Below, piece by piece: positions 39,055 to 47,791 of a stretch of DNA of 64,000 nucleotides. The notes beneath the pieces are model-generated. The model did not search any database and was not told the origin of the DNA. It saw only the letters and a list, made by a program, of their open reading frames with translations. Origin of the DNA: Bacillus pumilus. GTDB taxonomy: Bacteria > Bacillota > Bacilli > Bacillales > Bacillaceae. Numbering within the stretch: position 1 is the stretch's first letter; the number at the start of each line of letters is the position of its first letter. The position numbers and the translations under genes were made by a program. The stretch is from assembly GCF_003431975.1 (NCBI RefSeq), contig NZ_CP027116.1:3348001-3412000 (forward strand), in the 5' to 3' direction.

Positions 39055-39408
39055 TTATTTCTCCTGATTCATCCAAAGTGTGACATTCGACAGTGAAAAA
39101 TCTTTTAAGTAGTGATTGACATCTACATCTAGTATGCCGCCGAGCAGCTGCATCGACCTCTTGATGTCAGTTAAGTTTATACCAAGTCTCTTATGATTAT
39201 CCATTAAATAATTGAAGTATATCTCAGCACAGTCTTCATCGATTTCGTCGACTGATTCTACCGTTGTGTAATTGACCAAGTACCTGCTTAACAGCATGAG
39301 CAGACTTAATGCCTTTGTAGCGGAAAACGTCACATCTTTCGTACGACTCTTAAGCTCCTCTACCAACTCGTAATATTTTTTCTCTCTCACAATACTTGCC
39401 CTTTTCAA
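39055..39408 (-). CDS. swrA: Swarming motility protein SwrA, full length
   Basis: 117 residues, nearly identical in pattern to SwrA of undomesticated B. subtilis (MKRASIVREKKYYELVEEL; VTFSATKALSLLMLLSRYLV; NHKRLGINLTDIKRSMQLLG; HYLKDFSLSNVTLWM). SwrA works with DegU-P to raise fla/che expression. The A-run in the early codons is six bases and the frame is intact, unlike the frameshifted allele of laboratory B. subtilis strains. Confidence 0.95.
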   Translation of the reverse strand: MKRASIVREKKYYELVEELKSRTKDVTFSATKALSLLMLLSRYLVNYTTVESVDEIDEDCAEIYFNYLMDNHKRLGINLTDIKRSMQLLGGILDVDVNHYLKDFSLSNVTLWMNQEK

Positions 39409-39611
39409 TTGTGTACCCCCATTTACTAGTTCTTTTAAGAAAAGCGCAAACCTCGGTACAGCTTAATGCTCAAGCTGAATATCCGCAAAAATAAAATATT
39501 TAAAATGAGTGCTACTTTTTATTGTAAGAATTATTTATGTAACATACAACTTTCAAAAGTTTCATTTTCATGACATGTTTAAATCAACAGAAAGTCTCTT
39601 ATATAAATATG

Positions 39612-39638
39612 TTATCGGGTAAAATCGAAGGAATGTTA
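39612..39638 (-). promoter_or_regulatory. Possible SigD promoter upstream of swrA
   Basis: Minus strand TAAC (39638-39635), 15 bp, CCCGATAA (39619-39612) against consensus TAAA-N15-GCCGATAA. It lies about 205 bp before swrA. The 39409-39751 space is otherwise A/T-rich without a gene and includes the ctpB terminator. Confidence 0.45.
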
Positions 39639-39723
39639 TGTTTTTTGTAAAATAAATGAATATATTTCTCGATATAATTTATTTTTAAGAATAAATTATT
39701 ACATGTTCGTGACACTTATGAAC

Positions 39724-39753
39724 CAAAAAAAAGAGGCTTTTATTCGCCTCTTT
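39724..39753 (-). terminator. Terminator of ctpB
   Basis: Minus strand AAAGAGGC, loop, GCCTCTTT with a T-run, overlapping the ctpB stop. Confidence 0.85.
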
Positions 39754-41200
39754 ATTTTTTAAGATATAGTGCTTTTAGTGCAGTCTGCAGTTGAAGATCA
39801 TTTTTTTCATAGGATTTCACTTCATCCACCATTTTGTTCATCATTTTCGCTGTCTTTAAATCAATGACACCTGATTTATCGAGATTGTATGTGCTTTGGA
39901 AGGCAAGTACGGCCTTTTTCGTTTCTTCATCAAAGTATCCATCTACTCTGCCTGGATCGAATGACAAGCCCTTTAGTAGTGTCTGCGCTTGTCTCACTTC
40001 TTCATTGTTCATATCAAGCTGAAGCGGTTCTTTCAGCTGAAGCGGGCCCGCCGTAAAGTAATCTGGCTGATGAATTGCAATCGTCGGTACGACACCTTTT
40101 TTGTGAATCCAGTTCCCTTTTGGTGTGAGCCATTTATAAAGCGTTAATTTAATGTTACTGCCATCACCCATTGGAACTGCCTGCTGTACAGTACCTTTCC
40201 CAAAGGAGACATCACCAACGACTTCGTATTTTCCAGCTTCTTTCATTGCCCCTGCAAGTATCTCAGAAGCGGAAGCACTTCCTTTATCAATTAAGACATT
40301 GACTGGGTAAGGCTTCTGTTCTTTCCGTTTTGAAAAATATCGTTTCCGGTCGCCATTTCGTTCTGCGATTTGAATATAAGGCTGATCCTTCGTAATAAAA
40401 TGCTTCAATATGTCTTCTACACTTTGCAGATAGCCGCCAGGGTTCCCTCTCACATCCAGCACAAGGCCTTCTATGCCCTTTTTCTCGAGCTGTTTCAGGC
40501 TTGACGTGAAATCCTTCGCTGTATCTTCAGAAAAGCTAGAGATCGCGATATAGCCTGTTTTATGACCGTTTACCTCTTTTACAGAGGCAGTCACGGTTTC
40601 AAGCGGGATTTCTTCCCGTTTGATATTGAATGTTAACTCTTTTTCAATTCCATTTCGTCTGATTTTCAGAGCGACAGACGTTCCTTTTTTACCTCTTATT
40701 TTCAGTACAGCATCGTTTAAGCTTTTTTCTTTCATCGGCTCACCATCAATGCTGATGATTTCATCTTTCGGCTTTAGACCTGCTTTTGCCGCAGGGGATT
40801 TTTTAAAGGCAGAGACGATAATGATTTTTCCTTCATCCATCCCCACTTCCGCCCCAATTCCTTCAAAAGAAGAATCAAGCGAATCAGAAAATTGCTTGGC
40901 GGTTTGCTTGTCCATGTATACTGAATACGGATCATTTAAAGTTGAAAGCATTCCTTGAATAGCGCCTTCAAGCAGCTTTTGGCGATCCACTTCCTCTACA
41001 TATTCATTCGATATCAGGTCATAGGCTTTCTCGATTTTCTCCATTCCATTCTCTTTCGCCCGATCACTTGATTGAGCTTGTCCAGCCATTGTAGCAGCTG
41101 CTGTCTGTGATTCCGCATGAGTTGCTTCTTTATGCGTCATCGCCCCTGCACTGATTAATAGAACGACACTTGCCATAATAGATGCGATTTGTTTTTTCAT
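39752..41200 (-). CDS. ctpB: C-terminal processing protease CtpB
   Basis: 482 residues: signal peptide (SIMASVVLLISAGAM), a helical N-domain, a PDZ domain near 115-195 (GIGAEVGMDEGKIIIVSAFKKSPAAKAGLKPKDEIISIDG), an S41 protease domain (VLDVRGNPGGYLQ; catalytic Ser in KGSASASEILAGAM; Lys in FGKGTVQQ), and a C-terminal peptidoglycan-binding domain (ARQAQTLLKGL-type). In B. subtilis CtpB helps process SpoIVFA during sporulation signalling. Confidence 0.93.
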   Translation of the reverse strand: MKKQIASIMASVVLLISAGAMTHKEATHAESQTAAATMAGQAQSSDRAKENGMEKIEKAYDLISNEYVEEVDRQKLLEGAIQGMLSTLNDPYSVYMDKQTAKQFSDSLDSSFEGIGAEVGMDEGKIIIVSAFKKSPAAKAGLKPKDEIISIDGEPMKEKSLNDAVLKIRGKKGTSVALKIRRNGIEKELTFNIKREEIPLETVTASVKEVNGHKTGYIAISSFSEDTAKDFTSSLKQLEKKGIEGLVLDVRGNPGGYLQSVEDILKHFITKDQPYIQIAERNGDRKRYFSKRKEQKPYPVNVLIDKGSASASEILAGAMKEAGKYEVVGDVSFGKGTVQQAVPMGDGSNIKLTLYKWLTPKGNWIHKKGVVPTIAIHQPDYFTAGPLQLKEPLQLDMNNEEVRQAQTLLKGLSFDPGRVDGYFDEETKKAVLAFQSTYNLDKSGVIDLKTAKMMNKMVDEVKSYEKNDLQLQTALKALYLKK

Positions 41201-41353
41201 ATTTGGCCTCCTTCTTCAACTCTTCCTGATGACCTGAGTTATTATATGCCAGAAGAAGGGATTTCATGTAAAGACATTCTCCCGTGAAGGCTTGACTAAT
41301 CATTTCATTAGGTGTAATTTTTATTTTGTTATGATCGAGAAGGAGTCTTCGCT

Positions 41354-42094
41354 ATGTATATTATATTGACGATGCTTTTATTAGGTGTTTTATTAGGATT
41401 TGTAGGAGCAGGCGGGGCTGGTTTTGTCATCGCGTTGCTAACGTTAATTTTTGATATCCCTATCCATACTGCACTCGGGACGTCTTTAGCCGCTATGGCA
41501 TTTACGACGTTATCAGGTGCGTACAGCCACTACCGGGAAGGGAATATTCAGCTGAAATCTGGTTTGATTGTCGGAGCTTTGGCTTGTGTGGCTTCTTTTG
41601 CAGGAGCTAAGGTTGCTCCTTTTATTCCAGAGGAAAGTCTGCACTATTTAACAGCTGGGATGCTCTTTTTATCTGCTGTTTTTATGATGATCAAATTGTT
41701 TGTCCTCAATGAAGAAGCTGAGCAGCAGCCGCTTTCTTCACGTCAATTGCTGATCAGGGGCATCATTTTAGGACTTGTATCCGGAATGCTGTCAGGTATG
41801 TTTGGGATCGGGTCCGCACCATTTATTCAAGTAGGACTTTTAATTTTACTGAAGCTGTCGATTCGACAAGCGGTTGGCACGACGATGCTTGTCATTATTC
41901 CGATCTCCATCGGCGGTGGAATTGGATATATTTCAGAAGGTTATGTTGATTTTATCTTGTTGATCCAAATCTTAATCGGAACAGTCTTTGGGGCATTTAT
42001 AGGTGCGAAATTCACACGCCTTGCACCGAAACTCTTATTGAAATCGGCTGTACTGTTAACCCCTATTATTGCTGGATTACTGCTGTTATTTTAA
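41354..42094 (+). CDS. TauE/SafE-family sulfite/organosulfonate exporter-like protein
   Basis: 246 residues with seven to eight hydrophobic helices, opening with MYIILTMLLLGVLLGFVGAG and repeating the family glycine motif in the second half (GLVSGMLSGMFGIGSAPF; ALGTSLAAMAFTTLSGAYSH; AVGTTMLVIIPISIGG). The two-fold repeat is typical of TauE. Substrate is uncertain. It reads opposite to the surrounding cluster and is not at this place in B. subtilis. Confidence 0.87.
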   Translation: MYIILTMLLLGVLLGFVGAGGAGFVIALLTLIFDIPIHTALGTSLAAMAFTTLSGAYSHYREGNIQLKSGLIVGALACVASFAGAKVAPFIPEESLHYLTAGMLFLSAVFMMIKLFVLNEEAEQQPLSSRQLLIRGIILGLVSGMLSGMFGIGSAPFIQVGLLILLKLSIRQAVGTTMLVIIPISIGGGIGYISEGYVDFILLIQILIGTVFGAFIGAKFTRLAPKLLLKSAVLLTPIIAGLLLLF

Positions 42095-42109
42095 TTTTAT
42101 TTAGAGTGA

Positions 42110-42141
42110 AAAAGCCGATAACATGATGTTATCGGCTTTTT
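42110..42141. terminator. Bidirectional terminator between the TauE and M23 genes
   Basis: AAAAGCCGATAAC pairs perfectly with GTTATCGGCTTTT; A-run on one side and T-run on the other serve both convergent genes. Confidence 0.88.
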
Positions 42142-42143
42142 GA

Positions 42144-43409
42144 TTAGCGGATATATTGCGCTGGATCGACTGCATTTGATTTTGCGCCATTCCATAATCC
42201 TTTATGAATTTCAAAGTGGAGATGCTGACCATGCGATTGACCTGTATTCCCCATATAACCAAGGAATTGTCCTTGCTTTACTCTCTGCCCTGTTGACACA
42301 CTTCTTGTAGACAAATGGGCATAAACCGTTTGATAGGTCTGTCCATTGATGTTGTGCGTAATGAATATCACATTCCCGTAGCTCGATGAATAGCTTGAGT
42401 TCGTGACTGTTCCAGATGCTGCTGCAACAACAGATACTGTGCCTTTTGCTGCAATATCTAAACCGTAGTGCTGTCCGCCAGAACGTCCACCAAAGCCAGA
42501 TGAGAATCGGCCTGCAGCTGGTTTAATAAAGCCTGAGCTGCTTGCTGGTGCATCAGATACTTGATCTGATCCGCCGCTTTGAGGTGCAGGTGCACTTTTT
42601 TCAGCAGCTGCTTGTTTTGCTTTTTTCGCTTCTTCCTTTTGACGGCGTGCTTCCTCAGACTTCACAGCCGCTTTTTGGTTCGCTAGAATTTCTTGTTCAT
42701 TTTCAAGTTTGCCTAATTCATCATGGGCATGGTTCTTTTTATCCGTGACATCCCCTAAGATGTTCTCTTTTTCTTTTTGCTGTTTAGACAAATCCTTTTT
42801 CAGTGCTTCTAGCTCTTTCAGAGATGTTTCAAGTCCACTTAGCTGATTATTTAGCTCTGCTTCTTTTTGCTCCACCAGCTTTAAATCATTTTCATGTTCT
42901 GTAATCATGTCTTTATCTGCTTCGACAATGGTTGTAACAGCTCCAACACGACTGACAAAATCACTAAAGCTGCGAGCACCCAGCAGCACATCTAAATAGT
43001 TGATCGTACCGCCGCTTTTTTGCATTGAACGAATTCGGTCTTTGAAAATAGCTTTTCTTTTTTCAATGCGCTCATTAATGACTTGAATGTCTTTTTTTAG
43101 TTTCTTGATGTCTTGTTTTGTTTTCTTGACTTCTTTTTCTTTTTCAGCGACTTTTTCAGTTGCTGCACTTACCTTGTGATCAATCTTTTCGATTTCTTTT
43201 TTTAGCTTGGATTCTTTCTTTTCAAGCTTAGCCAGCTCTGATTTCTTTTTCTTCAAAGTTGATTCCGTCTTTGATGTTTTCTCTTCGATTTGTTGACGTT
43301 TTTGATCTAGGTCTTCGTATGCGAATGCACGATTCTCGTTCCCTGGAATGTATAGCCACGTTGTTCCAATAAACGCTGCCATTCCAGCCATCATCAGCTT
43401 TCTTTTCAA
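42144..43409 (-). CDS. Coiled-coil M23 murein hydrolase / activator (EnvC-like)
   Basis: 421 residues: signal peptide (MKRKLMMAGMAAFIGTTW; cleavage near AFA-YED), two long coiled coils (about 30-125 and 175-270), a Pro/Ser/Ala linker, and a C-terminal LytM domain with the zinc motif HYGLDIA (HxxxD), HLSTRS and HGQHLHFEIHK (HxH). All metal ligands are present, so it may be a working endopeptidase. It lies 112 bp downstream of ftsX; FtsX-controlled EnvC and PcsB/CwlO proteins have the same coiled-coil plus hydrolase plan, so FtsEX control is a reasonable inference. Confidence 0.88.
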   Translation of the reverse strand: MKRKLMMAGMAAFIGTTWLYIPGNENRAFAYEDLDQKRQQIEEKTSKTESTLKKKKSELAKLEKKESKLKKEIEKIDHKVSAATEKVAEKEKEVKKTKQDIKKLKKDIQVINERIEKRKAIFKDRIRSMQKSGGTINYLDVLLGARSFSDFVSRVGAVTTIVEADKDMITEHENDLKLVEQKEAELNNQLSGLETSLKELEALKKDLSKQQKEKENILGDVTDKKNHAHDELGKLENEQEILANQKAAVKSEEARRQKEEAKKAKQAAAEKSAPAPQSGGSDQVSDAPASSSGFIKPAAGRFSSGFGGRSGGQHYGLDIAAKGTVSVVAAASGTVTNSSYSSSYGNVIFITHNINGQTYQTVYAHLSTRSVSTGQRVKQGQFLGYMGNTGQSHGQHLHFEIHKGLWNGAKSNAVDPAQYIR

Positions 43410-43520
43410 AACGATATTCCCCTCCTATGACAACTGCCTGCATGAAGAGTCGACCGGATGAATCGGATCAACCGGTCACACCTTCTATCAAATTCTCGAG
43501 TGCTGCCATCAAAAATAGAT

Positions 43521-44411
43521 TTATACTTTTAAGAATTTACGGATAGACGTTAAGCTTCCCCACACACCAATGATTGCACCGATCAATAAAAGGACCAGTG
43601 AAACTTGATAGACAAACGGGTTATACGGAAGCATAGATATAAATGAGCCTTGTACTCTCGGTGCCACCCAGCCCACTGCATATTGATATGTGCCAAGCAA
43701 TAGAGCAATTGGTATAATGGATCCAAATACACCAAGCAGTAATCCTTCAATAAAGAACGGCCAGCGAATAAACCAGTTCGTTGCACCTACTAGTTTCATA
43801 ATCTCGATTTCTTTACGTCTAGCAAAAATCGTAATTTTGATCGTATTAGAGATCAAGAACATGGCTGTAAATAAAAGCCCAACAATGAGCGCAATACCTA
43901 CATTACGCGCCACTCCGACCACATTAAAGAGTCGGCTGACTTCTTCTTTTCCATAAGTGACTTTATACGTACCCTTTAGGTTTTCTAATTTCTTCGCTAC
44001 TTTTGGTGTATCGTGTGGATCTGATGTTTTCACAATAAACGCATCGTTTAATGGGTTTTCTTGATCAACAAGTCCCATGGATTGTCCATTTTCACCGAAG
44101 CTTTTGATCAGCGCTTTTAGTTCGTCATCTTTAGATGAATACTTGACATCACTGATTTCAGGAATCTTCTCAATTTCTGCTTTTAAATCATCCTGCTGCT
44201 TCTGATTCGCCGTTAATTCAATTAATACTTTTACTTCTACTTCTTTTTCAGCGTTCGATGCCATGTTATTCAAGTTGAGCATAATCACAAGAAAAACCCC
44301 AACTAAAATCAATGTGACAGTGACCGCACTAATTGATGCAAATGTCATCCACGTGTTTCTTCCAAGTGAACGGAAGCTCTCACGTAAATGCCGCGAGAGA
44401 GTTTTAATCAT
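43521..44411 (-). CDS. ftsX: FtsX, membrane subunit of the FtsEX complex
   Basis: 296 residues, as in B. subtilis: N-terminal IKTLSRHLRESFRSLGRNTWMTFASISAVTVTLILVGVFLV, an extracellular domain of about 120 residues, and three C-terminal helices with KITIFARRKEIEIMKLVGATNWFIRWPF. FtsX transmits ATPase cycles of FtsE to extracellular cell-wall hydrolases (CwlO in B. subtilis) and affects sporulation initiation. Start at 44411 overlaps ftsE by 8 bp. Confidence 0.95.
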   Translation of the reverse strand: MIKTLSRHLRESFRSLGRNTWMTFASISAVTVTLILVGVFLVIMLNLNNMASNAEKEVEVKVLIELTANQKQQDDLKAEIEKIPEISDVKYSSKDDELKALIKSFGENGQSMGLVDQENPLNDAFIVKTSDPHDTPKVAKKLENLKGTYKVTYGKEEVSRLFNVVGVARNVGIALIVGLLFTAMFLISNTIKITIFARRKEIEIMKLVGATNWFIRWPFFIEGLLLGVFGSIIPIALLLGTYQYAVGWVAPRVQGSFISMLPYNPFVYQVSLVLLLIGAIIGVWGSLTSIRKFLKV

Positions 44412-45090
44412 AAATTCCGTACTCCCCTCTTGCTTGGTCACGCACAATCATTCCATCTTCGATTGCGATGACGCGTTTCTTCATGCTGTTTACTATTTCT
44501 TTGTTGTGTGTCGCCATGACGACTGTTGTTCCTCGGTTATTTATCTCTTCGAGCGTCTTCATGATTTCCCAAGATGTGTCTGGATCAAGGTTTCCTGTCG
44601 GCTCGTCTGCAATGACAACCTCAGGACTATTCACAATCGAACGAGCGATAGATACACGCTGCTGTTCACCACCAGATAGCTGGTCAGGAAATTGGCGCGC
44701 TTTGTGCTTTAGCTGCACGAGATCGAGTACATCAAGCACTTTTTTCTTAATAATGTTAGGCTGTTCGCCAATCACTTCAAGAGCAAATGCCACGTTCTCA
44801 AACACCGTGAGCGTTGGAAGCAGTTTAAAATCTTGGAATACTACGCCAATTTCTCTTCTTACGTAAGGAATGTCTTTTTCCTTAATTGAGCCTAAATCTT
44901 TGTTATTAATTAAGATTTTCCCTTTGGTTGGCTTCTCTTCACGATACATCATTTTGATGAAAGTGGATTTGCCAGCACCACTGGGACCAACAACATACAC
45001 AAACTCTCCTGGATGGATAGAGACATTGATTCCATTGATCGCCTTTACGCCATTAGGATAGATCTTGTAGACTTCCTTCATTTCAATCAT
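44404..45090 (-). CDS. ftsE: FtsE, ATPase subunit of the FtsEX complex
   Basis: 228 residues: Walker A GPSGAGKSTF, Q-loop VFQDFKLLP, signature LSGGEQQRVSIARS, Walker B VVIADEPTGNLDP and H-loop ATHN. Start at MIEMKEVYKIYPNG behind AGGTGATTAC; the longer frame from 45147 is not supported. The 45091-45473 space holds the ftsEX upstream region and the cccB terminator, A/T-rich, with no gene seen. Confidence 0.95.
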   Translation of the reverse strand: MIEMKEVYKIYPNGVKAINGINVSIHPGEFVYVVGPSGAGKSTFIKMMYREEKPTKGKILINNKDLGSIKEKDIPYVRREIGVVFQDFKLLPTLTVFENVAFALEVIGEQPNIIKKKVLDVLDLVQLKHKARQFPDQLSGGEQQRVSIARSIVNSPEVVIADEPTGNLDPDTSWEIMKTLEEINNRGTTVVMATHNKEIVNSMKKRVIAIEDGMIVRDQARGEYGIYD

Positions 45091-45442
45091 GTAATCACCT
45101 AATCTTTTCTTATTGTTGAATAACAGCTTATCTTGATGTTTTGACATTTATCGTCAAAAAACGTTATGTATGGTCACGCACATACCCTTCGATACATACA
45201 AGCAATTTATGTCCTTTTCATCCAAAAAGATGAAAAAAATGAATCGTCTAAATTTCAACAACTCCAATTATACGTCATGAATCGACGCAATGGTATTACA
45301 TTTATATTTCAAAACTTATAAATAAAAGGTAAATAGAACAATCAAAACCTAAAAACATGTCTTTTTACCCTTATTTTTTAAATAAAATTTAAAATTATAT
45401 GTTTTCATACTATCCAAAAGTCTTTTTCTACATATATACAAA

Positions 45443-45473
45443 ATAAAAAAACCTTGTCGATTAGACAAAGGTT
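45443..45473 (-). terminator. Terminator of cccB
   Basis: Minus strand AACCTTTGTC, loop, GACAAGGTT followed by seven T, just after the cccB stop. Confidence 0.83.
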
Positions 45474-45809
45474 TTATTTTTTCTCCGCGAGCCATTTTGC
45501 CACTTCTTTTGCTTGCTTCTCATCTACCATTCCGCTTGGCATCGAGCCTTTACCATTCTGTGCAATATCTGCAATTTGGCTTTCGTTATATTTCTTTCCT
45601 ACTTCTTTCAGGCTTGGTCCGCCCCCGCCAGATAGGTCTTTCCCATGACAGCCAATACAGTTTTGCTGATAAATTTCTTCACCACTGCTCACAGTTGATG
45701 CACTTTTGCTACCTTCTTTTTCTTTGTCACTGCTGCTTGAATTTCCTCCACAAGCCGCAAGTACAAGGAGCATCGCTGCAAACAACATCATTAATCCGCT
45801 TTTTTTCAT
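45474..45809 (-). CDS. cccB: Cytochrome c551, lipoprotein
   Basis: 111 residues: lipoprotein signal with lipobox LAACG (Cys about 20), a Ser/Lys-rich spacer, and a class I cytochrome c with haem motif CIGCHG and axial Met in GSMPSGMVDEKQA. It is a membrane-anchored electron carrier feeding cytochrome oxidase. Gene order matches B. subtilis. Confidence 0.93.
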   Translation of the reverse strand: MKKSGLMMLFAAMLLVLAACGGNSSSSDKEKEGSKSASTVSSGEEIYQQNCIGCHGKDLSGGGGPSLKEVGKKYNESQIADIAQNGKGSMPSGMVDEKQAKEVAKWLAEKK

Positions 45810-45857
45810 CTTATTCCCTCCCTTACAATCATTTGGTCATCGCTATTATATCCTTGT

Positions 45858-46706
45858 TTACGCTCTTTTAAAACCCTCACCAAGCACCTCTTTTGCATCC
45901 ATGACGATGACAAATGCTGATGCATCGATTGCTTTCACCACTTGTTTCAACTTTGTGAATTGTGACTGCCCAACGACACACATCAGAATGGGACGGTCAT
46001 GATCGGTATATCCTCCGACTGCCGAAATCTTTGTGACACCACGGTCAATTTGATCAAATACTGCCTGCCTGACTTCATCTTCGTGCCCTGTAATGATCAT
46101 TGCCATTTTCGAATGACTGAAACCTGCCTGTACGACATCAATCGTTTTACTTGAAATAAATACGCCAATGACAGCATACAGCCCCTCTTCAATCCCAAAA
46201 ACGGTCATCGCAGCGAGAACAATTAGTCCGTCCATCATGGCTAAACATGTGCCAAGCGTGAGCCCTGTATACTTATTAATGATTTTGGCAGCGAGCGCCG
46301 TTCCACCTGTTGATCCATTCCCAAGGAATACAAGCCCTATTCCGATCCCAATCACCACTCCGCCAAAAATGGCTGCTAGTAGTGCTTCATGGGTCACAGG
46401 TGCAATATGTCTTGTGACAAACACCATCAGTGGTAAAAAAATTGAGCCAACGAGCGTTTTCACTCCAAATGTACCGCCTAATAAATAAAAACCAGCAATA
46501 AACAGCGGAATATTGAGTCCCCATTGCACATATGCCGCCTCAAAACCGAATGACTGCATAATCGTACTAATCCCGCTCACACCACCTGCGGCAATCTGAT
46601 TCGGTAATAATAACGTATTAAATCCAATCGCCACAATGGCTGATCCGATTAAAATAAGCATATAATTTTTCGCTTCGATCCATAAATGTGAATGTCCCTG
46701 CTTCAT
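45858..46706 (-). CDS. yvjA: YitT-family membrane protein YvjA
   Basis: 282 residues: five to six membrane helices (MLILIGSAIVAIGFNTLLLPNQIAAGGVSG; GGVVIGIGIGLVFLGNGSTGGTALAAKII) and a C-terminal DUF2179 domain (AMIITGHEDEVRQAVFDQIDRGVTKISAVGGYT). The biochemical role of the family is not established; DUF2179 may bind a small ligand. Confidence 0.9.
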   Translation of the reverse strand: MKQGHSHLWIEAKNYMLILIGSAIVAIGFNTLLLPNQIAAGGVSGISTIMQSFGFEAAYVQWGLNIPLFIAGFYLLGGTFGVKTLVGSIFLPLMVFVTRHIAPVTHEALLAAIFGGVVIGIGIGLVFLGNGSTGGTALAAKIINKYTGLTLGTCLAMMDGLIVLAAMTVFGIEEGLYAVIGVFISSKTIDVVQAGFSHSKMAMIITGHEDEVRQAVFDQIDRGVTKISAVGGYTDHDRPILMCVVGQSQFTKLKQVVKAIDASAFVIVMDAKEVLGEGFKRA

Positions 46707-46895
46707 GTCTTTCTTCCTCCGTTACTTCTGAATGCACACCTATTTTAAGCCCTCCTAAAACGAATGTAAATAACAGCCAAATGCAGTGCTAATGGATTAA
46801 CACTTTATCACACAAACGGATCAGCGTACTTGCCGTTTGGTATAGGAGCAAATGATGGTATATTTAATATGTACTTGAGAAAGAAGGGACATGCG

Positions 46896-47630
46896 ATGAA
46901 GAAAATACTGAAGATAACGGGCATTACATTACTCGCACTGATCATTTTAGCTTTTGCTGCTTTTTATACATGGAGCCGCTTTACATACGGACCATCCGAA
47001 GCATTAAAAAAGCAAGTGAACATCGAGCAAGTGAAACATAAAAACGGTGTGTATACATTTGCATCAACAAACAGCGATACGGGCATCATTCTCTATCCTG
47101 GAGCAAAGGTGGAGCCACTTGCGTACGCTTATATTGGGAATGAACTAATGAAAAAAGGCTATTCTGTCTTTATCCCTGACATGCCATTTTCGTTTGCGAT
47201 TTTTAATACAAACAAAGCACAGGACATCATAAAAGATCATCAAACGATGAAACACTGGTATATTGGCGGACATTCACTTGGCGGAACAGCAGCTGCTATG
47301 TTTGCAGAAAAAAACGAAAGCAAGCTCGATGGACTCTTTTTCCTTGCGTCTTATCCAGCATCAGATCATCTGAAATCATCGTCCTTGAACATTCTCTCGA
47401 TATCAGGTGAACAGGATGGACTTGCAACACAAGAAAAAATCAAGAAATCAACAACAAATTTGCCCTCTCAAACCGTGTACCATCAAATAAAAGGCGGGAA
47501 CCACGCTCAGTTTGGCATGTATGGCAAACAAAAGGGTGATCAGCCTGCGGACATTCCAGCCCTCACGCAGCAAAAGGATGTCATCCAGACCATGCTTGAA
47601 TGGCTGAGACCAGCAAAAAAGCTCCCGTAA
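46896..47630 (+). CDS. Membrane-anchored alpha/beta hydrolase
   Basis: 244 residues: an N-terminal membrane anchor (LKITGITLLALIILAFAAFY), then an alpha/beta hydrolase fold with the nucleophile elbow GHSLGG (about 150), the acid near SGEQDGL and the His in KGGNHAQFG. It is of the Abhydrolase_5 type, esterase- or lipase-like. The ATG at 46896 has GAAGGGAC upstream; earlier in-frame starts are not supported. It is not part of the conserved B. subtilis cluster. Confidence 0.8.
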   Translation: MKKILKITGITLLALIILAFAAFYTWSRFTYGPSEALKKQVNIEQVKHKNGVYTFASTNSDTGIILYPGAKVEPLAYAYIGNELMKKGYSVFIPDMPFSFAIFNTNKAQDIIKDHQTMKHWYIGGHSLGGTAAAMFAEKNESKLDGLFFLASYPASDHLKSSSLNILSISGEQDGLATQEKIKKSTTNLPSQTVYHQIKGGNHAQFGMYGKQKGDQPADIPALTQQKDVIQTMLEWLRPAKKLP

Positions 47631-47791
47631 TGAGAGCTCCAGCGTGTAGACAAACCCCTCGTATTCGCTCCGCACAAGTAGCTGTCTTTCCTAGGCTTCA
47701 AAGGTTTTCTATCACGCTGAAAGAAGACAAAGGACTAAAATAAAGATCATTTTAACCCTTTGTCAACAATCTAAAGCTCACTTTTCATTTT

